Assembly: GCA_025618425.1 (NCBI GenBank)
Contig: CM046836.1
Span: 22,673,981 to 22,737,980 of the forward strand
Direction: 5' to 3'
Length of the DNA: 64,000 nt
DNA from: Heliocidaris tuberculata
Taxonomy: Eukaryota; Echinodermata; Echinoidea; Camarodonta; Echinometridae
This document shows, piece after piece, positions 20,955 to 32,669 of the stretch (positions within the stretch are counted from its first letter, which is position 1; each line of letters starts with the position of its first letter). The translations under genes and the position numbers were made by a program. Below the pieces are notes generated by a model. It saw nothing but the letters and a program-made list of their open reading frames with translations. It searched no databases and was not told the DNA's origin.

Positions 20955-21266
20955 TTCTTGGTTTTTCTGAAGGTCCATTTTTCCGAAGGTTCGTAATTCT
21001 GAAACACAAATTTCCCACAGCAGGTGGTTCATAATTCCAAAAATGAAATAGGGTTCATAATTCCGAATATTTGATGCATTACTCCGAAGGTTCGTTATTC
21101 CGATGGTTCGTAATCCCGAAAAGGAAATAGAGCCCTACTAACTTTTCGGAATTACGAGCCTTCGGAATTATGAACCCTTTTTCATTTTCGGAATTATGAA
21201 CCCTATTTCATTTTCGGAATTACGAACTGTCGGAATAACGAACCTTCGGAAAAACGACATGTAACC
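20955..21266. mobile_element. TTCGGAATTACGAACC-family foldback MITE
   Basis: The left half reads TTCCGAAGGTTCGTAATTC and the right half its inverse (GAATTACGAGCCTTCGGAAT, GGAATAACGAACCTTCGG). The word TTCGGAATTA(C/T)GAACC occurs many times in both orientations. The right end CGACATGTAACC matches the left end of the copy at 14766 in inverse. Related copies are at 14766 and 38248. Confidence 0.75.
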
Positions 21267-21481
21267 ATGGTAACCACATGTATTTCATGACAGAATGGAA
21301 TTTATTTGCTCTTTAAACGTGCAAGTTATCAAAACCCATAACTTTGCGTACAGTCTAAAAATTTGTTTATATTTCCATCTCTAGTAATTTTGTGTAAATG
21401 ACACTTGCTTTCAGAATTTGGATCTCCACATTATAGTATTTCTAAAGTAATCAGAAGTGTTTATGCCGTTATATTCAGAAT

Positions 21482-21538
21482 AAGGGTCGTGTTCTTGCAT
21501 TATTGCAGGCAATGTCGATTTCGTGTGAGAACACGACC
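21482..21538. repeat. Short inverted repeat (hairpin)
   Basis: AAGGGTCGTGTTCT at about 21482 and its perfect inverse AGAACACGACCCTT ending at about 21540 enclose a spacer of about 30 bp. The flanking T run resembles a short transcript end, but no RNA family was recognised. Confidence 0.5.
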
Positions 21539-21544
21539 CTTTTT

Positions 21545-22990
21545 CTTTCCGTTGAATTTTATCATTTTGATAAGTGAATGAAAATTAATGTTTTATAAGC
21601 TATACAAGGAAAATTGACTCAAGCAAGGAAACCTGATGTGGAAAGATTGATAAGCGTGCACCGATTACAACTTCTTTTAATTTGAAATGTAAATTTAGGT
21701 AAATGTAATTTCTGTTTGAGTTTATATTCTTTGATCATTCAATCATGAAAGGGCAGACATTAGATCAAACCTCTGCCTCCTGACTGTCTGAGCATATTTT
21801 CGGTAATGGAGGAAATCAATATTTAACAAAAGTGAAATTTGGCATTTTTTTTTCATTGAAGCTTTGTGCTCTTTCTACAGTGAGTTATTGCATGAAATTG
21901 TCGACTTATCTTCAGGTGGTCACCAACAAGCAGGAACCTAAAGCCAAATTAATATCCAATAGCAAGATCAAAGCCCTAAACTTTTTTTCTCGCATAATTT
22001 TCCCATCTCTTGGGCTCAATGAAGCGTAACACAGCGGGATTTTTATCAAAATAAAGTCAGACGAGCCCCCCAAGAAGACTTGTGATAGTTAACCAAAGTA
22101 AGCAATTGACTTTTCATCCATTAGCGTAAAAAGGGCTTTTCCAGCCCCACGTGCTCATTGAAGCGTAAATTTTTTAATGAAATGCAATAGGATCATTGAT
22201 ACATGTACACCGGTCATGAGCATAATAAAAAGATGTTATTCAGATATTTTTTAGGACACAAAATCAAAACAATACTACAAGCTCTGCTTCTAAGCTGGTC
22301 TCTGTTTTCATTCTCATTTTCATCAAATTAATTTAATCTTTAATTAATTAATCTAAACTTTAATGCACTTTGTTTTGCTTGTAATAATAGAAAATGTTTC
22401 TGCACTAAGTTGTGTTGTCAATTATTTTGTATATTGTTAATTTCACAATACTTATTGTTATATACTTTGAAAAATGAAAATGTAATGAAATAAAAAATCT
22501 AAATCTGAAATCTGAAATCTGAAAATTCTGCATAATTTTAATATGGAATTTTTGGTTTTTATTTTGAGCTCATTCAACCTTGAATTAATGGATATTTTTT
22601 GCTCAGTCAACACCTTTCCAAAACATGAATTCAATCGCATAAGATAAAATCTGCCACGAGAAAGATGTCAAAACTGCAGTTTTGGCAATTTTCATCCCGT
22701 GCTCACTCAACGGTGAAATTTTGTGCACAAGTCATTTGGTATGTTAGGAAGCACATAAAACGTATGTTGCATGCCTTCTAATGCTACAAATTTGAAATTT
22801 GTTCCTATATCAAAGTTATGACTTTGGGCTTGTGAACTTTAAAAAGTGGGCATTTTGCCTTTAGGGCATGCTCACTGAAGCGTGACCAAATGATTTCCCC
22901 TGAATTTCACATGAAAGGTAGCTGAGAAGTACAACTACATGTCTCTGTATTCAGATTTCCTCAAAGGTTCCTGATTCAGAAATTACAGAG
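21545..22990. repeat. Spacer with dispersed GCTCACTGAAGCGTGA words
   Basis: Variants of GTGCTCA(C/T)TGAAGCGT(G/A)A occur at about 22012, 22149, 22699 and 22867, each followed by a similar AAATxxTTTxxTGAAAT context. This suggests decayed units of a dispersed repeat with irregular spacing. No gene is supported. Confidence 0.4.
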
Positions 22991-22996
22991 ATTTTA

Positions 22997-24166
22997 GTAG
23001 GGTATCTAAGAGGGGTATCCCTGCATCCCCCAGGACTAAACGAAAGCAACTTTTTAAAATCTTCTTTATAATGTACTTTAACATATTCAAGATGTTAACA
23101 AGAAAAAAAAATGGCCTCTCATGGTAAAAATCAAGATGGCGTCATGAATGATGAAAATGGGCTTTTTATTCAGTTTCCTAGGGGTCCCACTGTACCCTCT
23201 TGACATCTTCTCCTGTAACTGATTGTATGATTATTAGATTTCATTGAATCTTGGTCATCGTATTTAGAATCATAAAGATAAAGATAAAGAATAATAATCA
23301 CACCTGGCCTTATTTAGAAGTATTAGATTTACAAAGACCTTTAATAACTGCCTGGTTATTATATCTAAAACTCACATTTACACTGAATTTTGTACTTTCA
23401 AAGAAATATCTGTTTAAAAAATGATTAAAAATTATATTTACATGAATCACGGTTACCATGGCAAAGGAAATTGATACAAATACATTTTTGTTGGTTTAAA
23501 TCATGGAGAATATCATTATGAACAGAACGTCCAAATTTCGTTGGATAAGGATTATGATATAAAAAGGTATCGCCTATAATGTAACTATGTGTTGACGGAT
23601 GTCGACAAATCTCAAATTTTCCCAAAACGGAGGTTTATATAATGCTTTGCAGGGTACTCTACTAATAAGCAATTAAGATGACCATTATCAAAATGGTGTT
23701 TGTAAACACCAATGATATGTACGATATCTTTCTTCTGTCTAAATATTGTATCAAACCCATATTAAAACTAAAGTTTAAAAACCGAATCAATTTTCACCCC
23801 AAAATATTTTAAAAACTTCTCTACACCATGTTGGTTTGTATTGAAATAGACGATTGCCATGGGAACAGTCAGTAAGTTACATATCTTTGGTTGGTATCAA
23901 AATGTGCGGAATATAATCCTAAATACGATGACCAAGTTTCAGTCTAATAATCATACAAAAAGTTACAAGGGAAGATGTCAAAAGGGTACAATGGGACCCC
24001 CCTACAATATTGATTAAAAGCCCATTTTAATCTCCTATGACGCCATCTTGATTTTCACCATGAGAGGCCACTTTTTTTTTCCTTGAAAATGTTAAAAGAA
24101 GATTAAAAAGTTGGTACTGTTTAGTCCGGGAGGGGGACGCACGGATACCCCTCTTAGATACCCTAC
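22997..24166. mobile_element. TA-flanked foldback element (Tc1/mariner-like MITE)
   Basis: GTAGGGTATCTAAGAGGGGT from 22997 is the inverse of the right end, which finishes CTTAGATACCCTAC at 24166. A TA dinucleotide abuts each end (22995-22996 and 24167-24168). The arms extend inward about 280 bp, matching GGCCTCTCATGGT against ACCATGAGAGGCC and ATGGCGTCATG against ATGACGCCATC, out to CATCGTATTTAGAAT at about 23257. A central region of about 620 bp has no coding frame. TA duplication points to the Tc1/mariner group, but the class is inferred from the ends alone. Confidence 0.7.
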
Positions 24167-24201
24167 TATTTGTTTTAGGGTGAACTTATTTTTTTGTGTT
24201 G

Positions 24202-24204
<3 letters not shown>

Positions 24205-24258
<54 letters not shown>
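24205..24258. repeat. (TA)n microsatellite
   Basis: About 25 TA units precede the SINE cluster. Confidence 0.95.
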
Positions 24259-24334
24259 ATGTATATATAATTGTCAGGAAATAACATCAACAGCTTTTGG
24301 CAACTCTCGTGGAAATAAATACAATGTGAAAGGA

Positions 24335-24478
24335 AATGAGAGAATGATGGTAGCGTAACTTAAACCAAAGTTCTTCAGAGCTGTCCTCCCTTTTTGAAAT
24401 TTTTGCATAGGTTGAAAACATGTCTCCGCCGGGAATCGAACTCGAGTCGTTGGCTTAGAAGGCCAATGCCTTAGGAAT
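24335..24478 (-). mobile_element. tRNA-derived SINE, copy 1 (5'-truncated)
   Basis: On the minus strand this reads the 3' half of a tRNA (TTGGC stem, loop CTTCTAA, then GAGTTCGATTCCCGGCGGAG with an intact B box) followed by the SINE body seen in copy 2: TTTTCAACCTATGCAAAAATT, AAAAGGGAGGACAGCTCT, then TCATTCTCTCATTTCCTTTC. The D-arm half of the tRNA is missing. Confidence 0.75.
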
Positions 24479-24548
24479 TAATTAATAAGGTTGAAGATTT
24501 GTCAATGCGTCGGTTAACTGAATCTAGTGTCGCCGAAACCACTGGCCC

Positions 24549-24620
24549 GTCTCCGTGGTCTAGTGGTTAAGGCATTGGCATTCTAAGCCAACGACCCGAG
24601 ATTAATTCTCGGCGGAGACG
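24549..24620 (+). tRNA. tRNA-Arg(TCT)-like SINE head (probably not a working tRNA)
   Basis: A cloverleaf can be drawn: acceptor stem GTCTCCG/CGGAGAC (7 bp), A-box-like TGGTCTAGTGGTTA, anticodon stem TTGGC/GCCAA with loop ATTCTAA giving anticodon TCT, and T stem CCGAG/CTCGG. The B box is degraded (GAGATTAATTC rather than the GTTCGATTC form kept in copy 1). It sits at the head of a repeated body, so it is a SINE promoter region and not an independent tRNA gene. Confidence 0.6.
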
Positions 24621-24745
24621 TTTTTTCAACCTTTGCAAAAATTTCAAAAAGGGAGGACAGCTCTGGGAAACTTTGATTTAAGTCACGCAACCATTATTCA
24701 TTATTCTCTCATTTCCTTTCACGTTATATATATATATATATATGA
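24549..24745 (+). mobile_element. tRNA-derived SINE, copy 2 (full head)
   Basis: A 72-nt tRNA-like head (24549-24620) is followed directly by T6 and a body of about 100 bp (CAACCTTTGCAAAAATTTC, AAAAGGGAGGACAGCTCT, AACTTTGATTTAAGTCACGC) ending CTCTCATTTCCTTTCACG. The body is shared with copies 1 and 3, and a (TA)n run follows as the tail. Confidence 0.8.
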
Positions 24746-24747
24746 AT

Positions 24748-24863
24748 ATATGAAATGTGAAAGGAATGAGAGAATAATGGTTGCGTAGCTTAAATCAAAG
24801 TTACCAAGAGCTGTCCTCCCTCTTGAAATTTTTGCAAAGGTTGAAAAAATGTCTCTGCCGGGA
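24748..24863 (-). mobile_element. tRNA-derived SINE, copy 3 (tRNA head nearly all lost)
   Basis: On the minus strand it reads only the last bases of the tRNA (CCCGGCAGAGAC) followed by the same body and ends CATTCCTTTCACATTTC. It is inverted relative to copy 2 and separated from it by a short (TA)n run. Confidence 0.7.
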
Positions 24864-25065
24864 TAATAATAATATTCATTATTGTTATTATTGTAATTAT
24901 AATGATAAGTACTTAACAAATAAATACATTTCTATGAATATTGTCCAAATGGTAATCACTTACACTCATTATCTGTATAGTTTGCAAATATTCATAAATT
25001 AAGATTTATAGACTAGCAAGCATATTACAGAAATAGATCTTTTCACACATTGATTCATTCTTTAT

Positions 25066-25225
25066 ATGTATTAATGATGATGATGATGTTAATAATAACA
25101 CTAACAACCATATAACAATAATTACATTAATATTAATAATAATAATTGTAATAATAATAATAATAATAGCAATAAATAATGATAATAATAATTAGTATTA
25201 ATATTGTAATTATAATGACAAGTAC
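25066..25225. repeat. (GAT)n / (AAT)n trinucleotide-rich tract
   Basis: Short runs of ATGATG and AATAAT repeats with interruptions. Confidence 0.8.
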
Positions 25226-26030
25226 TACTGTGAAAAATGTATATTCCGATGTAAGTGTCAGCCATCCTTTCGTGTTTTTATAGAGTCCTGATGGAGATCA
25301 CAGATCGAAAGCTTGACGAATAAAGGAGGATAATAAAAAGCTACGACCGTCTCTTATATACAACCTTCGGCATAGCATATCCTCCCACCATTTTCCCTTT
25401 CCGAATATATTAGTTGTACTGTACCCTGTAATATACAACCCTCCCCCGAAAGAGCACCCAATGCTTGATCGGACCTCTTATCGTTCTTTCGCGAAGTGCA
25501 CTTTACACTTATAGTTTAGAATAACAGCGCAATCAATAGTAATTGCAAATTTCGTCATCGTTTGTTTTTCATGGATGAAGATTTGTCGAGGGTCAGGGGC
25601 CAACTCAAATTCCCTTTCAAATACGGTAATGAATATACACGCATAATTTTGGCATGCATTTAATAAACAATGGACCCTTGCATTTTTCAAGGTTCGCCTT
25701 ATTTTCGGATTGATTTGATTGGACCTGTGATATGTTTTGTCAATCGGGCATGGTTTTTTTCCATCTCTAACAATTCTATACTTTAATTTCAATATGAATT
25801 CACGTAATAGAAAAAAAGCATTCAACGCATGTATGGTTTAAGGAGCACGTCTTGTTAATCACCGAGTAGCAAAACCAGAACTCACTTCCTAATCAGTTAT
25901 GACTGATTGGGTTTCTTCACTAATTTAGGCAGCAACATAAAGAAAAACGTAAATATTTCAATCACGGCAAGGAGCTTGAATGTTGCATCGAATGATGAGA
26001 ACCTGTCAGCCACGAGTCCTACGAATGAAA
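25226..26030. other. No gene recognised
   Basis: A minus-strand open frame of 115 codons (25478-25825) and a shorter plus-strand one (from 25907) are present, but neither has recognisable motifs or matching exon structure. Confidence 0.35.
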
Positions 26031-26037
26031 GCAAAAT

Positions 26038-26058
26038 ACGGAGAAAGAGAGAGCGAGG

Positions 26059-26110
<52 letters not shown>

Positions 26111-26132
26111 AAAGAGAAAGAGAGAGAGAGAG
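26038..26132. repeat. (GA)n microsatellite
   Basis: About 45 GA-type dinucleotide units with occasional A insertions; the Arg/Glu-rich frame over it is an artefact. Confidence 0.95.
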
Positions 26133-26448
26133 ATTATTATAATCATGTAATAATGAACAGTTTAGTTCCAAAACCTGCTACATCCATAAAACTAAGTTCT
26201 TAGAAAAACATGGGTTTTCAATTCTCCTATTTTGCATTATCAATTTTCAGTGAAACTTGGTTCCATTGTACTACTGTCTCATTGCATGATAAATCAAATT
26301 TAATAACACATATGCAATTTAAAAATTAATCAATTACTTTTAAAGACATGTGGATGTAGAATGCTTTGGAACTGAAATCTTGATCAACAATATAAAGTAC
26401 AGTGCACACAATGTAGCAAACACCTTCTTATGAGTGGTAAATTGAAGA

Positions 26449-26540
26449 TTAGTTCGTGTTCATTCGTCTACGTCTTGCTGATCTTTGACTGGTCATTTCC
26501 CAGAGAAGGTCATTGTTTATGGATGGAGAATCGTCTGTAA
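26449..26540 (-). CDS. Possible C-terminal exon of the SLC16-like gene
   Basis: A minus-strand segment after TTTAG at 26541 reads VTDDSPSINNDLLWEMTSQ, then an Arg-rich end and TAA at 26449. Its phase would fit the donor at 26941 (phase 1). However, joining it directly would leave the protein without transmembrane segment 12, so either another exon is missing or this is chance. Given only as a candidate. Confidence 0.2.
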
Positions 26541-26940
26541 CTAAACTGAAACGGATGTACCATGTTTTGGAACGAAATCATTGTCAGTTTTGTCATAAAA
26601 TCTCCCATATAAAATTCAACTTTTCATGTTTCAGTGTAAATTGGTACTATATAAATGATAACATTCACGCCCCCCCCCCCCAACAAAAATAAGGGGGGAT
26701 AAAACATGGATGCAGCATTTTTTAGACTACACTCTTCATGTACCAATGAGATCGGTACACTAATTAAACAAGACTCTTTAAAATTGCCGCTGCACATTAA
26801 AAAAATATGTTATTGATTTACATTTGTCAGGTGCCCTTTTTGTCTAAAATTGCTACCTGGAGTGAAATTAGGTGGCTCATTTCTCCACCTCATATATGTA
26901 TATACTGCTATGTAAATGAATGAAGATTAAACATACCTAC

Positions 26941-27945
26941 CTGATAAATATCCACCAAGAAAAATTCCACATTCACCTACGACGTAATTCACACTCAATG
27001 CGATTGGAATATTTTCGGAAGAGACTCTGCCTCTCATCGCCAGAGGGCCAAGTGTGGCCCTACCAGCAATAGCAGTGGCGGAACACCATGACGTCACCAA
27101 CATGACGTAAAAGTTTGAAACATATGCATCACATGACAAGGAGATGATATTACAAACTGTCAAAAATAGGTGTATACTGACAGGATCGAAAAGTTTGTGT
27201 GTTAGGAAGGCAACTGCGAGTCGCATAGATAGGTTTCCAATGGCAGCGACGAAGGTAATAATAATTGTATTACCTGGGGAGATTCCCCGTTGAAGGGCAT
27301 GTGGAACAAGAAAGATGTGCCATCCGGCAAGCACAAAGTGTAATAAAGCATCGGACAAGGATATTGATATAGGACATGGGTCCGCATAAATGTCTGTGCT
27401 TCGAAACCACGATGAAATCTTGCCCCGGATACTGGTGATGGAATTCAGTCTATTCTTGTGAGCGGGTTCATGAGAGGATGACTGATCCGAATCAATGGTC
27501 ATCACCCTACTGCGTTCCTTTGAAGGGGTCAATAGCGGTGCCATGTCAGTGTCTTCGGCCATATCATCAGGGTCTTTGGCTGTAGCTTCACCCGATGAGT
27601 ACCTGTCATCTTCGCCACCAGAGACACTTTGAGAAATTCCCGAGTGCGCTTCATTACTCACTTGACTATTTCTCTGCAAACCCACATCATCTATTGCTGC
27701 AAGGTCCTCTTTGGTTATCCGGATGGCCATGGCACAGGGGATTGCGTTTAACATGATACCGCCCAGAATCAGAAGAACTCCGTGCCATTCGTATACCACC
27801 AACAATTCTTCTGCCAAGAAAGGAAGCAAAACCATACCAAAGGAGTTTCCACTCATAGAAATGCCGAAAAGAAGGTTGAAACTCTCTCCTGCAACTCTAT
27901 CCAATGTAATCATACAGGTCATCAACACAATGCTGTGCCCAATTC
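26941..27945 (-). CDS. SLC16-like exon 3
   Basis: 1005 bp. The acceptor is TTTTTCATCACAG and the donor TATCAG|GTAGGT. It encodes TM4 to TM11 with the large hydrophilic loop between TM6 and TM7, which contains acidic and Ser/Thr runs (DDMAEDTDMAPLLTPSKERS). The exon is fully open. Confidence 0.85.
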
Positions 27946-29913
27946 CTGTGATGAAAAACAAACAATGAAAGGAAAATCCTTATAATTATTCATATTATTC
28001 ATACAATGTTTCACATATGTGAAACTGGTCATCACTGAAGTTATCCCTTCCTTTGAAATAGAAAATAACACCCTTTTCTGTCTTTTAACTAAAGGTCTAT
28101 ACTTTTCCAATGTGATAACTTTCCTTTTATTATTAACATGATTAATACGCTTCAGAAATCCCCAACAAATGGACCTTTCAGTGCATCGCAAGAGCATCAT
28201 GTTTGTAACCATCCCTACATCTAAAACTCCTAGCATTAATTGCCATATGCATATTTACTAAAATAATGCCAATTACCAGTGCCAAATATTGCTAATAATT
28301 TCAGTCTTTGACATGTTTGACGCCCTCTTGCTTGCATTCCATCAATAAGTTTACCCTGGGCTAATCTTTCCAGTCACTCCTTTTTATGATCAGATGATGT
28401 GCCCAACAATAACTTGTCAATTTCTGATTTTTTACGTAACATGGCAGAAAAAAGGGAAATCGGAAGTCTGGACAAATGCATATTTGATTGAATCTTAAGC
28501 TTTACAAAAATACACTAACATAATGCGGTTGTAAGATATCGACGAAAATCACTAATTTAAAATTTTGAATTAATTCATTTCATTAAGGATAATGGAACTT
28601 TTATTATAAAATCTTACCGGATACTGCAAAGATAACTAATAAATGTATGTTGCTAGTCGCCAAAGATGCGAGGATTGTCACACTGTTGCCTAGTATAGCA
28701 CCGAGTAGGATGAGAAGGCGAGGGCAAGGGATTCGAGTGAAGAGAGTAGATACGATGGGAGCTAAAATATAAAAGAAGATCGAGAACCGCAGGCAAATGG
28801 TAGGTGTTGTATGTATTATCCAAATAGCAACACGACTTGTGGGGGCAACGACGAAAGGAGGCCGCACGGTCACGATACTTATTTTCTTTTGCAAAAGAAA
28901 GTGTTTAAATAAAGGTTTTGTTCCGGTAAAAGTGAAAAATAATTGTGAGCACTCTTATTCCTTTTAGGTCAGTTTCGAGGAAAATCATAGAAGAAATGTC
29001 CCGTGAAAAATGGTTGCTCTTAAAATGCCATCATACTCAAAATGAGAAATAGGTGAAAATTTTGGACCAAACGTTCATGCCAAATGTATATCCCATATAA
29101 CCATTTCTGTGGGCAGTGCACATGATTTTCAGCAAAAATGAGTCAATATCTTATCATTTTGAAGATTCCAAAACCTCACAGTATACTGCGCACCAGTTGT
29201 TAATACATAATCAATATTTTCCAGTTGCTTCTAGACAATTTCTTTTACAACGTAAATGCATGATCACCTACGCAACTTCATAAAGGAATTGAAAAACTTA
29301 GTTATTTAAGGGAAAAAAAAGAAGAAGAAAAAAAAAATATGTGTAGATTTTCGGATTCATGAATCTGCGGATAAACAAACTTCCGGAATCATATCATTTA
29401 ACCTCTAGGGAAAGAGTCATAGCCGAAAATAACATATTGATTCATTGCCAATTTCTAAATTTCGTTCTACATTTGTTTTCCACCGATCCTCTGAAAGTAT
29501 TTGGAGGTGTGAAATTAATATAATGCAAACTAGAAAATATGAAATTATGAAAATATGAAACAAAGAAGCTAAAATCTAGAATAAGCTAAACTTTAAATGC
29601 TTAGTCCTTCGGTTCCGATTTACGTTTATTTACATGGACTTATAATAAGTTATTATTGTATCTTTGGAAAAATGTAACTAACTGTGACGGCCTTTAAAGG
29701 CTGTGTTGAAGTATAATTACATGTGAATGAGCCCACTGCATAGAAAATGCCAATCGTGATGCCAAAATCAGCAGAATCTGTAGGAATATCTTTGGAGAGG
29801 TCGTCTAATAGAACACCCATGGCCTTGACGAGTCCAATCTTGGAACAGGAATCCATGAACAGGAGCAGCACTACAGGGAAACAAGGAGACTTAAAGATTC
29901 TAAACCACTCCAT
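26941..29913 (-). CDS. SLC16/monocarboxylate-transporter-like gene (3 exons seen, 3' end not found)
   Basis: This is a major-facilitator membrane protein of the monocarboxylate-transporter-like (SLC16) group, which moves small organic acids or related solutes across membranes. Exons in order: 29721-29913, 28618-28761, 26941-27945, giving about 447 codons. Junction phases agree (1, 1, then 1 out) and each has GT/AG sites. Family marks are the TM4-5 block (ISMSGNSFG, then LLVVYEWHGVLLILGGIMLN), six plus five predicted hydrophobic segments, and a long acidic Ser-rich central loop ending before SSWFRSTD. The usual N-terminal DGGWGW signature is replaced by MEWFRIFKS, so the substrate cannot be guessed. 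The exon with TM12 and the stop was not found below 26941. Start chosen at 29913 because the orphan paralogous exon at 44.4 kb also starts with an aligned Met; an upstream in-frame Met at 29937 is possible. Confidence 0.8.
28618..28761 (-). CDS. SLC16-like exon 2
   Basis: 144 bp. The acceptor is a strong pyrimidine tract (TTCTTTTATATTTTAG) and the donor is TCCG|GTAAGA. It encodes the TM2-TM3 region: PIVSTLFTRIPCPRLLILLG, then a hydrophobic stretch ending AVSG. Confidence 0.8.
29721..29913 (-). CDS. SLC16-like exon 1
   Basis: Encodes TM1 and part of TM2 (KAMGVLLDDLSKD after TM1). The donor is ACAT|GTAATT at 29720 in minus orientation, phase 1. A second, broken copy of this exon lies at 44155-44400. 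Confidence 0.75.
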
Positions 29914-29929
29914 CTTGAAGATTAAGTTG

Positions 29930-31685
29930 AATGTCACAGTTTTGGTAATGCAAAGTTGCTCTTCGCGACATAAACTGCACCACTGAAAGATTTGTCAACG
30001 TTCAGCTCGTAACCTCCCGTCCGTTTGAAGAGAAATGCGCTCTAAATCAAGCTGAAGTCATTCCGACAAGGTAGCACAATCAAGTTAAGAACCACTGCTT
30101 GAAGAGTCACATTATAGAAAACAATTCGGTTGAAGCATAACACGTTGTACCCTATGGAGTGAACTGGTAATTCCAGAAAATAAGTATATAATACTGAGGA
30201 AAACCATGCTTGATAGCAGATGAAAGGGCGTATGGACGGTTGAATAATTTTACTGGAAGGATCTATGCACGATTTTTTTTTATATGACTTGTTGCAGCTA
30301 CAGTGTCACAGTGAGTTTCACCAGCATCATTCTTTATGAATAGGCATTCGACCCATTATTTGGTAAAAAAAAAAACTACTCTCCCTGGGATTTTTTGTCA
30401 TGACCAGGGGAGGTGGGGTGGGAAAACACGTGACATACATGCGAGGAATCGTACCGACTGCGAGTGGATCGAGAAATTTCTGTGAGAGTACCCCCCCCCC
30501 CCCCCTTGCCGTGCCCCGAATATTATCTTACCTTTGAAACATATAATTATAGTATAGTGTGAACGTTTTCTAGTGACGTCTCTAATTATGAACTCTCGTG
30601 TGCAAACGGGCATCAGGGGAGGATTATGGGGGGGGGGGGGGGGTTCAGATTCCACTTCTTTTGTTTTTCGTCCATCGTATTACCGAACAGCATTGTATTA
30701 CCGAACAGTTACGCGCCTAAAATGGCTTTCATACGCGTGGGACTACGCGTATGTTCTGCACACTATTTGACCCACAAAACACAGGGCAGAAGATCATAAA
30801 ATGAGGCAAAAACATAACCTCCTCTCTCGTCACCCCCGGTCTTCATCCTGTTGGCCCCAAATCGGGGTAGGTTGTGACTTTTCCTTATAGGTGACACACG
30901 TTCAAATACAATACCCTTTTCAAGGGACCAAAACGCTGCGTCGTTAATTGGCAAGGGGTTCGCTCGGAAGGAAATATCGCATTAAATCTACGTTGTCCTT
31001 TTCAAATTCCACAAACTTCTTTTTCTGTAGGACTTTAGGCATTCATTATGTAAGTTTGACAGATATTCGTTTGATATTTTATTTGCTATCGTTGATTTTC
31101 TGAAAAGTATTCGGAAATAGGATCCACTACCATACTATCTTCCTATTATGCGATCTCTCCCTACCTGCCGTATGCCAGCTGAAGATGGCGTGTCCTGAAT
31201 TCGTAAGGCTGGAGGTATAGAAAAATCTGGGTGTACGAATTTTACGATTTTATTTTAAGGCCGCACGCCTGTAATTAGATCCTGCCATTTGGGGGTAATT
31301 CCCAGTCGTTGCTGAAAAAAAAAAAACCAATGTAAAATCAATACATATTTCAAACGTTTTTTAATATGTGCCTAAAGAGGAATAATTACTGGTTCAGTTC
31401 AGTACCTTGAGAGAGCAGGAGTTGGTCCCAGTGGGATTTGATGAGGACTTTATTAGCAGCCCAAGGCTCATAACCACTGTAGCTTAGACCAGGTTTGTAG
31501 GTAGTCTAAGTTTCAGCCACTGTAGAGAGAAAAAAATGCTTAAAATCATCCCTTCATATTTTCAGGAAGTCAAGGAAATTGTATGAACTAGTCAACACAC
31601 AAGTTTGAGTGGTGCCATTGCTAGCACTTAATTTTCATGATTTTTTAATTTCTCATTTTTAACACTAGCCTATGGGAAAATAATT
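29930..31685. other. Upstream region of the SLC16-like gene; poly-C/poly-G tracts
   Basis: No promoter element could be called confidently. C run at 30490-30506 and G run at 30627-30642 flank an interval that may be a decayed hAT-like MITE. GCGTGGGACTACGCGT at about 30735 is a short palindrome. No coding exon recognised. Confidence 0.35.
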
Positions 31686-32345
31686 ACAGGTGTGCGCCCT
31701 TAAAGGGAAGGTCCATCCTGATTACAATTTTGTTCTAAAGGTGGTCAGGCGGCGGGTTCAATGGAGAAAAATCTGTTTGCTGATGCTGCAAAATAGTGCA
31801 CATACGAAACTAGGTCTAGTCGAAAGTATACTGAGGATCAGCGAAATGTCCTTCTCCTCGGCAAAAATCCGCATTGATCGCTGTGATGTGTACGTAAGTT
31901 GATGATGTGTACGAATACGGAAATCTCCGAACTCGCTTTCGCCTGGACTGCATAGGAACACACGGGCACCGCCGACTGACCGCCTTTAAAATAAGCAGAC
32001 AATCAAATAAACAGATCAGTGAAGGTTTGAGCAAAATACGATAAGAAATAAGTTATGAATTTTTGAAGTTGTAATCAATCAAACACAAATTGGCAAATAC
32101 GTGACGTATCTTGCGAGCTCCTCTCCCATTCGCCCTGCCCTCCCCTCCCCAAATCATTAATATCCATTTTCTGTAAAGAAAATATTCAATCATACATGCA
32201 CCTTAGATGTAATTATTTCTCTTTTTTTTTTTTTAACACAAAACCTGTATGAAAAAAATCTATTCCTTCATCAAAAACTAAGGAAATTAAAATTTATGAG
32301 ATTTTCTCTACTGAGCAAATGGGAGAGGAGCTCGCGCAAGAAATG
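31686..32345. repeat. Dispersed repeat with inverted GAGCTCCTCTCCCATT arms
   Basis: TCTTGCGAGCTCCTCTCCCA at about 32109-32130 is the inverse of AATGGGAGAGGAGCTCGCGC at 32317-32341. The AAGTTATGAATTTTTGAAGTTGTAATC block at about 32050 also occurs in the TTAA-flanked element at 55141 and, more weakly, at 40430, so it belongs to a related foldback family. Open frames at 31690-32034 are unconvincing. Confidence 0.5.
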
Positions 32346-32669
32346 CTAAAATGTACTGTTAATACAGCATATCCAGCTCTTGGACCCAAAAGTGCAAGCA
32401 TGCACCATTAACATACACAGTGGGTAAATGCACGGCCAACAAAAGTAGGCTTTTCGTAAAAGAATGACAGGATAACATTACTAAAAGATGATGAACATGA
32501 TGAAGGAAATAAAAAAATAGCAAAATATATTTTTTTTAAATTGCTTGTACCTGAAATTGGCCTAATAGAGTGGAAAGGCACTTGAATATCTGAAAAGCAA
32601 CGTTACAGATAGCAAACCAATCAGCAATTTATGCTCCAAGAAGAGGATCGGGCAACATCATAAATGCCG

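Noticed and set aside
24549..24620. Functional tRNA-Arg gene
   Set aside because: The B box is degraded and the head is joined to a repeated SINE body found twice more nearby.
25478..25825. 115-codon minus-strand frame as the missing SLC16-like last exon
   Set aside because: It has no transmembrane segment or family motif and no fitting acceptor.
25907..26203. Arg/Glu-rich plus-strand frame
   Set aside because: Translation of a (GA)n microsatellite.
30398..30655. Proline-rich minus-strand frame
   Set aside because: It depends on C/G tracts and has no conserved motif.
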